A stretch of 50,568 nt of DNA from Nocardiopsis kunsanensis DSM 44524 (GTDB taxonomy: Bacteria > Actinomycetota > Actinomycetes > Streptosporangiales > Streptosporangiaceae): positions 1 to 50,568 of the forward strand of contig NZ_ANAY01000040.1 of assembly GCF_000340965.1 (NCBI RefSeq), given 5' to 3'. The notes beneath the pieces are model-generated. The model searched no databases, had not been told where the DNA came from, and was given only the letters and a program-made list of their open reading frames with translations. This document shows positions 45,508-50,568 of the stretch, piece after piece. The position numbers were made by a program, and so were the translations under genes. Within the stretch, counting starts at the first letter, position 1. Each line of letters opens with the position of its first letter.

Positions 45508-46346
45508 GAGATGTCTTCCTTGCCAAGACCAAGGTCGGGCCAGGACTCGGGGTCGTCGCCGAAGGCGTCCATGCAGGCGATGGTGAACCTTTCCAACCCG
45601 ATGGCGAAGCACGCCGAGAACGCCGGCCCATCGGGGGTGGTGATGCCGAACCCCTTGCCGAAGACCTGACCGTGGGAATTCACCGAGCCGATCGACACGG
45701 AGCGACCATCGGTCAGAGTGGCCTCCAGCTCGTACTTGACCTTGACCCGCTCCTGATACGCCTGCTTCTGGGCCGCCGCCGGTCCGAAGAAGGCATCCGT
45801 GGCTACAGGGACGGTGGCCCCCGGGAACCGCTCCGCGATGCGCTCGAGCAAGTCCCGGCAACGGTGGAAGTGGTCGATGGTCTGCTCCCGGGGACCGAGG
45901 CTCACAACCTCGAAAGCGTTGAAGCTTGCGAGCCGGAGAGGGTCCTCCCACGAACCCGCCTCGTAACGACCGCAGTTCGCTGTCAGCCCGTAGGTGACCC
46001 TGCTCTCCAGCGAAGAGTCGCGCAGGGCTTCATAAATGCACAGGCATGCCGCGGGTGACGTCGCATAGCCGACAGGTGGCTGCTCGGTGCCCTCCTGGAG
46101 GTACGGGCTCTTGGTGAAGACGTGCTGTGGGAAGTTGGCGAAGTATCCGGCGGCATGGACGGTGTCCGTCGTGAGTGTTCCGGTGCTTCGAACACGGGAG
46201 CCCCCCAGGAGACGGGTCCAGCTGCGGGCGAAGTCCTCCACGGCGTCGAAGGCCCGAGCGAACCTCTCATTCCCGACGACGAGTCCCGGGCCGATGAAGC
46301 GGAGGCCGTGCGGTTCCCGGCCCTCTTCCTGCTGCTCGAGGATCAT
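45504..46346 (-). CDS. Amino acid:carrier-protein ligase (atypical seryl-tRNA-synthetase homologue)
   Basis: The product has 280 residues, only a class II aaRS catalytic core with no tRNA-binding arm. Motif 2 appears as NCGRYEAGSW with EVVSLG, and motif 3 as SACFAIGLERFTIA. The stretches PVATDAFFG, VKYELEATL, VNSHGQVFGKGFGI match the known family of truncated SerRS-like enzymes that load glycine or alanine onto carrier proteins. The Cys of NCGRYE, its Glu and the Cys of SACFAI could be the zinc ligands. It probably charges the small carrier protein encoded in the same operon. Substrate choice (Gly, Ala or another small amino acid) is inferred from the family. It starts seven bases after the preceding gene. 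Confidence 0.85.
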   Translation of the reverse strand: MILEQQEEGREPHGLRFIGPGLVVGNERFARAFDAVEDFARSWTRLLGGSRVRSTGTLTTDTVHAAGYFANFPQHVFTKSPYLQEGTEQPPVGYATSPAACLCIYEALRDSSLESRVTYGLTANCGRYEAGSWEDPLRLASFNAFEVVSLGPREQTIDHFHRCRDLLERIAERFPGATVPVATDAFFGPAAAQKQAYQERVKVKYELEATLTDGRSVSIGSVNSHGQVFGKGFGITTPDGPAFSACFAIGLERFTIACMDAFGDDPESWPDLGLGKEDIS

Positions 46347-46353
46347 GCTGAAC

Positions 46354-47763
46354 TCACTCTCTTTCCAACGTTGGGCCAGGAATGCCGAGCATCGTGCGCA
46401 GGGAGGTCAGATCGGTCTTGCCCATAGCGGTGCGGGGAATGCTCTCGATCTGCCGGATGGAGTCCGGAAGCGTTGTCGCCCCTTCGTACGTTGCTCGCAA
46501 CCACCGCATGACTTCGTCTACCGAGGTCCCCGGGGACAGTTCCACCATGGCCTGGACGATCGACTCGAACAGTGGATGCGGGCGGCCGAGGACGGCGATT
46601 CCGCGGACACCGGGATGAGAGGCCACCAGGGCCTCGACCGCGGAGGGGTCGATCAGCTCTCCGGACCGATTGATCATCTCGTCGGCACGGGACAGCACGC
46701 GCAGACGCCGTTGGTCGACGGGGGCGGCCAGATCCCCGGTCCGAAGCCAGCCGTCCGGGGTGAACTTCTCCTCGTTGACCTCGTCGGGGGCGATGTACCC
46801 GTGGATGGTGTACGGCCCCCGCACTTCGAGGCTTCCGGCGCCGTTTTCCGCTGGGTCGACGATCCTGTATTCGTCGTTCTCGGACAGCATCCGTCCGATC
46901 CCCGACAGGCGCATGTCGTCGTCGTCCTCGAGCGTCGACTGTGCCAGGAGTCCCTCGGCCATACCGAAGGAGGTTTGGACCTGGCAGGAGAACAGCCGCT
47001 GCAAAGTGGTCACGTCCGTCGCGGAGACAGGTGATCCGCCGACCTGGACCAGGCGCACGGTATCGACTCTGTTCCCTTCATGCCCGGACCACTGGCGAGG
47101 CATGGATGGGACGAAGGGGAGCACCGTGGCGCCGTGCCGGCGAATCGATTCCAAGGTCTCACTGTAGGAATTGCCCCGCGTGACGCGGAAGGATGCGCCG
47201 AAGAGCAGAGCCCCGAGGATTCCCGGGCATGCCAGGGCGTAGTTGTGGGCGATCGACAGCGGGGTGAGATAGAAGTCGTGCTCGTCCAGGCCGGCGTTGC
47301 GTGAGCACAGCCAGGCGGTCTGTAGATAGCTGCTGTGGGTTCGGGGGATGATTTTCGGCCGCCCCGTCGTTCCGCCCGTCGTCAGGAAGAGGGCGGTGTC
47401 CGGTGGGACGTCGCCTGCGTCCATCGCCGCCTGAAGGTAGGCAAGGTCGGGATCCGCGGCGGAGGGCACGAGAATCACCGGCTGCAGATCGGCCACGAAG
47501 AAGGCCAGGATCTGAGCCACTCCTCGCAGGGAGTTCTCCGGTCGAATGATGCACGGGTGGCCCTCCGCCTGGCCCGTCAAACCGTCGCGGACCTCACCGA
47601 GGGTTTTCCACATCTCCGCGAACGTCATTGAAGCCTCATCGTCATGGATGACCAAGTTCGGCCAGGCCTCGACGGCGAGTTGCAATTGCTGCCCGACCGT
47701 TGATGTATCAGCGATGGCGCGTGCAGCAGATTCGTCTTTCTCGCGGAAGATCTGCGCGGTCAT
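46354..47763 (-). CDS. Aryl acid-AMP ligase (EntE/DhbE-like)
   Basis: The product has 469 residues. Like EntE/DhbE it activates an aryl acid and loads it on a carrier protein. Similarity is clear in LFLTTGGTTGRPKIIPRTHSSYLQTAW, LTPLSIAHNYALACPGILGALLFG, VQTSFGMAEGLLA, GPYTIHGYIAPDEVNEEKFTPDGWLRTGD and INRSGELIDPSAVEAL, ending with the Lys in IPRTAMGKTDLT. The N-terminal subdomain is somewhat shorter than in DhbE (539 residues). With p-aminobenzoate enzymes next door, the likely substrate is p-aminobenzoate or its hydroxy form instead of dihydroxybenzoate. Its ATG overlaps the stop of the reductase gene by four bases. Confidence 0.9.
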   Translation of the reverse strand: MTAQIFREKDESAARAIADTSTVGQQLQLAVEAWPNLVIHDDEASMTFAEMWKTLGEVRDGLTGQAEGHPCIIRPENSLRGVAQILAFFVADLQPVILVPSAADPDLAYLQAAMDAGDVPPDTALFLTTGGTTGRPKIIPRTHSSYLQTAWLCSRNAGLDEHDFYLTPLSIAHNYALACPGILGALLFGASFRVTRGNSYSETLESIRRHGATVLPFVPSMPRQWSGHEGNRVDTVRLVQVGGSPVSATDVTTLQRLFSCQVQTSFGMAEGLLAQSTLEDDDDMRLSGIGRMLSENDEYRIVDPAENGAGSLEVRGPYTIHGYIAPDEVNEEKFTPDGWLRTGDLAAPVDQRRLRVLSRADEMINRSGELIDPSAVEALVASHPGVRGIAVLGRPHPLFESIVQAMVELSPGTSVDEVMRWLRATYEGATTLPDSIRQIESIPRTAMGKTDLTSLRTMLGIPGPTLERE

Positions 47764-48503
47764 CGGTCACCCTCGGCGAACCACTCATCGAAGCGAGGGC
47801 CCACGGTCTCGGCACTCGGTCCGGGGACGAGTGCGCCCTGGCGCATGGCCTTGCCCGCGGGGCCGGGGGCGGGGACCGACAGCGGCAGCGCGCCCTTGTT
47901 CCGCAACACCCGGGTCATGCTCCACAGCGACATGACCTCCGGTCCGCAAACGTCGTATGCCTTTCCCTGGCGCTCACCGTCGATGCACTCGGCCACGACT
48001 TCAGCGACAGCGTCCAGTGCGACGGGCTTCACCTTCATCTGCGGAACGATCGCGAAGGGGCCGACCTTCATGCGATTGAGGTTCTTCCGGGCGAACTCGT
48101 ACCACAGGGTCGAGCGGACCAGAACGGTTCCGTGGTTCTCCTCCAGAGCGACTTTCTCCTGGGCTGCATTGCCGGCGTAGTAGCCGTTGGAGGACATGGC
48201 GTCGACTTCGCAGTTGACGATGGAGATCAACACATGCTTGCTGATCCCAGACTCCTGTGCCCAATGGTTGATGTTCCGAGTGGATGCTTGGAAGAATTTA
48301 CGAGCAACATCGAACTTCTGGGTAAATACATCCGTCGCTTCGACCACGGCGTCGATGTCCGGCCGCGGTGTCATGGTCTCCGGTTTGGTCACATCAAATC
48401 CTGTGCGCCTAGACAGGACGACTACTTCGTGACCTCGATGCCCCAGAGCCGATTCGACAGAACTTCCGAGGATGCCGCCTCCGACAATTGCGACCTTGGT
48501 CAT
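47760..48503 (-). CDS. Atypical short-chain dehydrogenase (NmrA/NAD(P)H-binding type)
   Basis: The product has 247 residues with an N-terminal NAD(P) motif KVAIVGGGILGSSVESALGHRGHEVVVLSRR, DAVVEATDVF, HVLISIVNCEVDAM and a C-terminal substrate lobe ending PRFDEWFAEGDR. The classical Tyr-xxx-Lys is not clear (YYAGNAAQEK carries a YxxxxxxxK arrangement), so it may be a reductase, epimerase or a binding protein only. It overlaps both neighbours by four-base ATGA junctions, so it is made together with the carrier protein and aryl ligase. Its step in the pathway cannot be fixed from sequence. Confidence 0.8.
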   Translation of the reverse strand: MTKVAIVGGGILGSSVESALGHRGHEVVVLSRRTGFDVTKPETMTPRPDIDAVVEATDVFTQKFDVARKFFQASTRNINHWAQESGISKHVLISIVNCEVDAMSSNGYYAGNAAQEKVALEENHGTVLVRSTLWYEFARKNLNRMKVGPFAIVPQMKVKPVALDAVAEVVAECIDGERQGKAYDVCGPEVMSLWSMTRVLRNKGALPLSVPAPGPAGKAMRQGALVPGPSAETVGPRFDEWFAEGDR

Positions 48504-48772
48504 GAATTAACACATTCTCCTTCATTTTTCTTCTTCTCGGTCGGACCGCGGACGAGGCTGGAGACGAGTTGTTCCAATCCGCCCAGCGACTCAACGGACG
48601 AGAGGCGTTCGTAAGGGATGCTGAACCCGAGAAGATCTTCCACTCGAACCACCAAAGCCACGATGTCCGGACTGCTGAGGCCCAGGTCCGAAAGTGAGGC
48701 GTCGTCTACTGCCGTGGACACGTCGATGTCTCGGATGTCGGCTATGACTTTACGGATGTCGATGCTGTTCAT
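48500..48772 (-). CDS. Free-standing acyl/peptidyl carrier protein
   Basis: The product has 90 residues with a carrier fold: MNSIDIRKVIADI (helix 1), LSDLGLSSPDIVALVVRVEDLLGFSIP (helix 2 after the prosthetic-group Ser) and a C-terminal helix, then a Lys/Glu tail. The phosphopantetheine Ser is in LGLSSPD, where the usual DSL is changed to SSP, so the acidic residue before Ser is missing. ATG 48772 follows AAGGG and overlaps the transglutaminase-like gene by four bases. It should carry the amino acid loaded by the SerRS-like ligase or the aryl acid, and is the only carrier seen in the operon. Confidence 0.88.
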   Translation of the reverse strand: MNSIDIRKVIADIRDIDVSTAVDDASLSDLGLSSPDIVALVVRVEDLLGFSIPYERLSSVESLGGLEQLVSSLVRGPTEKKKNEGECVNS

Positions 48773-49743
48773 ACGGTCACCCTTCTGGCAGAGAACACCG
48801 GGAAGAGGTCCTGTTGATCCTCCGCGGTCCGCCGGACAAGCATCGAGGTGTTCCCCGGCCATCCGGGCAGGGCGTTGGGTGTGCCGCCGCGGAAGAACCC
48901 ACCTCGTGAGTCGTGCGTGCCCCAGAGACGCTCAGAATGCAGCTGTAGCAGAGGGTCGAACCGCTTCCACCGGTGATCGCTGTCCAGAACGTCGATCCAG
49001 ACGTGCTGGGCATCGAGCAGGCCGAGCACCCGCCCCCATTGTGTTCTGACCTTCATCCCGTGCTGCTGAAGCATGTCGGTGGCCATGCGGGCAATAACCA
49101 CGCAGTCTGCCCGTCCCGAGCTCCAGGTGCTGGCGTATGCATCGCGGCCGGCCGGGGTAATCCACTGGAACCTGACCTGGTCGTGGTGGAACGCTTCGAT
49201 CACCTGGTCGTACAACTGCGCCAACGGCGGGTTGAGGAGCCCGCCGTCCTCTCCGCGGGTCTCAAGAGTTCCCTCCACGACCACGGGCTGGTCCTGTGGC
49301 AGGAGCCACCCGTCGCCTGTATCGGTGCGCTGGTACTCGCCATGCAGCACCATGCGTGCGCTCGTGGGGTCCCTCAGGACCAGTTCTCCTTCGCCTGTGG
49401 TATCGGCTTCCGTCAACGACAAGCGGAACGACCACGAAGTGGGAGCGAGCATCCCGTCCAGACTTTGGTCAGCGAAGCGCATCATCACTCGCAAACCCAG
49501 TTCCGGAACGCTGTGCGGTAGACCCCAGTCCAGTGCCACAGCCACCAGATCGTGGTAGGCGTAGCTGTCGTCCGCCTCAGGAAGACTCGCTCGTGTGCGG
49601 ATTTCGGTGTCAAAGACCTCAGGACTTACGCCCAAGAACTTCCTGGCCTGCTCCGTATCGAGCCGTTTGTCCCGAGCACGCTCCTGCGCGGCGGGATACC
49701 GCACGGGGGGCCGCTGAGATCGATGCTTTCCAATCGTGGCCAT
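48769..49743 (-). CDS. Transglutaminase-fold protein, candidate amide-forming enzyme
   Basis: The product has 324 residues. An N-terminal region (1-180) is followed by a transglutaminase-like core with the Cys in GRADCVVIARMATDMLQQHG (near 215), the His in AQHVWIDV (near 246) and Asp in WKRFDPLL (near 261), a full Cys-His-Asp triad. In andrimid biosynthesis such a protein (AdmF) joins two carrier-bound acyl groups through an amide bond, so here it could replace an NRPS condensation domain. It is translationally coupled to the carrier protein. The ATG at 49743, one base after the preceding stop, sits behind GGAAG. A protease or true transglutaminase role is possible but less fitting. Confidence 0.85.
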   Translation of the reverse strand: MATIGKHRSQRPPVRYPAAQERARDKRLDTEQARKFLGVSPEVFDTEIRTRASLPEADDSYAYHDLVAVALDWGLPHSVPELGLRVMMRFADQSLDGMLAPTSWSFRLSLTEADTTGEGELVLRDPTSARMVLHGEYQRTDTGDGWLLPQDQPVVVEGTLETRGEDGGLLNPPLAQLYDQVIEAFHHDQVRFQWITPAGRDAYASTWSSGRADCVVIARMATDMLQQHGMKVRTQWGRVLGLLDAQHVWIDVLDSDHRWKRFDPLLQLHSERLWGTHDSRGGFFRGGTPNALPGWPGNTSMLVRRTAEDQQDLFPVFSARRVTV

Positions 49744-49744
49744 G

Positions 49745-50515
49745 TCAGATGCTTCCACCCTGTGTGCTGAACGAGACGTCTTTTGACTTCAAACTCTCCA
49801 GAAAGACCGATCTACGGACCTTCCAGGTAGAGGTCATCGGGATGTCACGCCAGTCGACCTCAGCGACAGTCAACGAATCGCTCGCTCTCAGACCCGCGGC
49901 CTCGAGAACCCGTTCCGGGCTCACTGTCGTGCCTTCGTAAGGGGTGTAGGTGAGGAACTGCTGTTGATCGTCTCCGACCAGGACGACCTCACGGATGTCT
50001 TGGATCGCCTCGGTCACGTGGTCCTCTACCCGCAACACGCTGTGGACGCCGGGGAGCCGGTCGGTCCCGCGGTCCACCATCATTACTTCACCGGTTCGGC
50101 TGACGGATCCGTAGTCGCCCATCAGCCACCAGCCGTTCGCGAAGTTGGACGAGAACCGCTCACTCTCCTGCAGGTAATCCAGCCCCATGCCCTTGGAGCG
50201 CACGCTGATCCGTCCGACTTCGCCGCGGGGAACACGTCGGCCGGCTTCGTCCAGGATCCGTACTGACGTCATTATCGGAAAAGTGTGTCCGACGGTGCGA
50301 CTGTCTGCGGTCAGCAGGTTCTTCCTCGTATACGTCTTGTTGGAGATCGGCCCCGTTTCGGTCTGTCCGTAGCTTTGGAACAACATCGGCGATCGCCGTG
50401 AAGACGAATCCATCAGCCGGCGCACGGTGCGGGGGTGGATGGCGTCGAAAGTGCTGAGGATCGCTCGGACGTTCGCAAGCGGGGTGGGATCGACGGCCAG
50501 TTGGGCCTCCCAGTA
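49745..50515 (-). pseudogene. AMP-dependent synthetase/ligase, C-terminal half, 5'-truncated
   Basis: The open part encodes YWEAQLAVDP, ILSTFDAIHP, then LFQSYGQTETGPIS (adenylate-binding), GHTFPIMTSVRILD, NGWWLMGDYGSV and the C-terminal Lys in STWKVRRSVFLES, about 256 residues. The first half of the enzyme with the P-loop is missing: an in-frame TAG stands at 50516-50518, exactly where sequence composition changes. GTG 50425 could start a short product, but it would lack a working active site. The window ends 50 bases further, so truncation by a mobile element or an assembly error at a contig end are both possible. It is the first visible gene of the operon. Confidence 0.7.
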
Positions 50516-50568
50516 CTACAGTCGCGCTTCCGTTTTGCTCTGACCTGATGTTGTCTGGGATGACCTGA
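50516..50568. other. Possible mobile-element end at the window edge
   Basis: This 53-base edge is less GC-rich than the neighbouring gene and contains a direct repeat TGACCTGA (50541-50548 and 50561-50568) on a 20-base period, as seen near ends of some insertion elements. It directly abuts the truncation point of the AMP ligase gene. It is too short to name an element. Confidence 0.35.

Noticed and set aside
45504..46346. Housekeeping seryl-tRNA synthetase
   Set aside because: Too short, lacks the N-terminal tRNA-binding arm and sits in a biosynthetic operon.

Overview
The window is high-GC actinomycete DNA. Third codon positions are strongly GC-rich, GTG starts are common, and there is a DasR-type operator, a PHO-box-like repeat and a group IIC intron. 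Gene content fits a Nocardiopsis-like member of the Streptosporangiales; this is an inference from gene flavour, not from a marker gene. Both ends look like natural assembly breaks. The left edge cuts a repetitive NRPS gene, and the right edge cuts a ligase gene at what may be a mobile-element end.

Layout. (1) 1-7.1 kb, minus strand: the start of a non-ribosomal peptide cluster. An NRPS begins with an A-T initiation module, continues C-A-T and runs off the window inside an epimerase-like domain. A beta-lactamase-fold protein with SxxK/YxN/HxG motifs lies 85 bases upstream and is probably a stand-alone PBP-type peptide cyclase (SurE-like). (2) 7.5-10.8 kb: a small membrane protein, a two-component system, tRNA-His and oligoribonuclease. 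(3) 10.9-23 kb: surface and housekeeping genes. These are a DUF2510 proline-rich membrane protein, two paralogous solute-binding/VWA proteins, an SSI-like protease inhibitor, an rRNA methyltransferase, a hydroxyacid dehydrogenase, a heavily decayed DNA-polymerase-like pseudogene and an NlpC/P60 endopeptidase. (4) 23.0-24.9 kb: a group IIC intron placed directly behind the NlpC terminator hairpin. (5) 25.4-38.5 kb: gamma-glutamyltransferase, a secreted protein, glycerophosphodiester phosphodiesterase, a D-amino-acid lyase-like PLP enzyme, GH20 hexosaminidase with a dre site, a transporter-glycosyltransferase pair, a small coiled-coil protein, and a divergent LysR/aminotransferase pair. (6) 38.7-50.5 kb: a PEP-mutase-family gene, then a tightly overlapping ten-gene minus-strand operon.

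The operon at 39.9-50.5 kb is the most unusual part. Its genes encode fused aminodeoxychorismate synthase, aminodeoxychorismate lyase-like enzyme, FAD monooxygenase, benzoate-CoA-ligase-like enzyme, amino acid:carrier-protein ligase (seryl-tRNA-synthetase-like), EntE/DhbE-like aryl-AMP ligase, atypical SDR, a free-standing carrier protein, a transglutaminase-fold protein and a 5'-truncated AMP ligase. No condensation domain is present. I infer that chorismate is turned into p-aminobenzoate, which is then activated and joined to a carrier-bound small amino acid by the transglutaminase-like enzyme. That would be a thiotemplated but NRPS-free amide assembly line. The genes and motifs are visible in the sequence; the product and the order of steps are inference.
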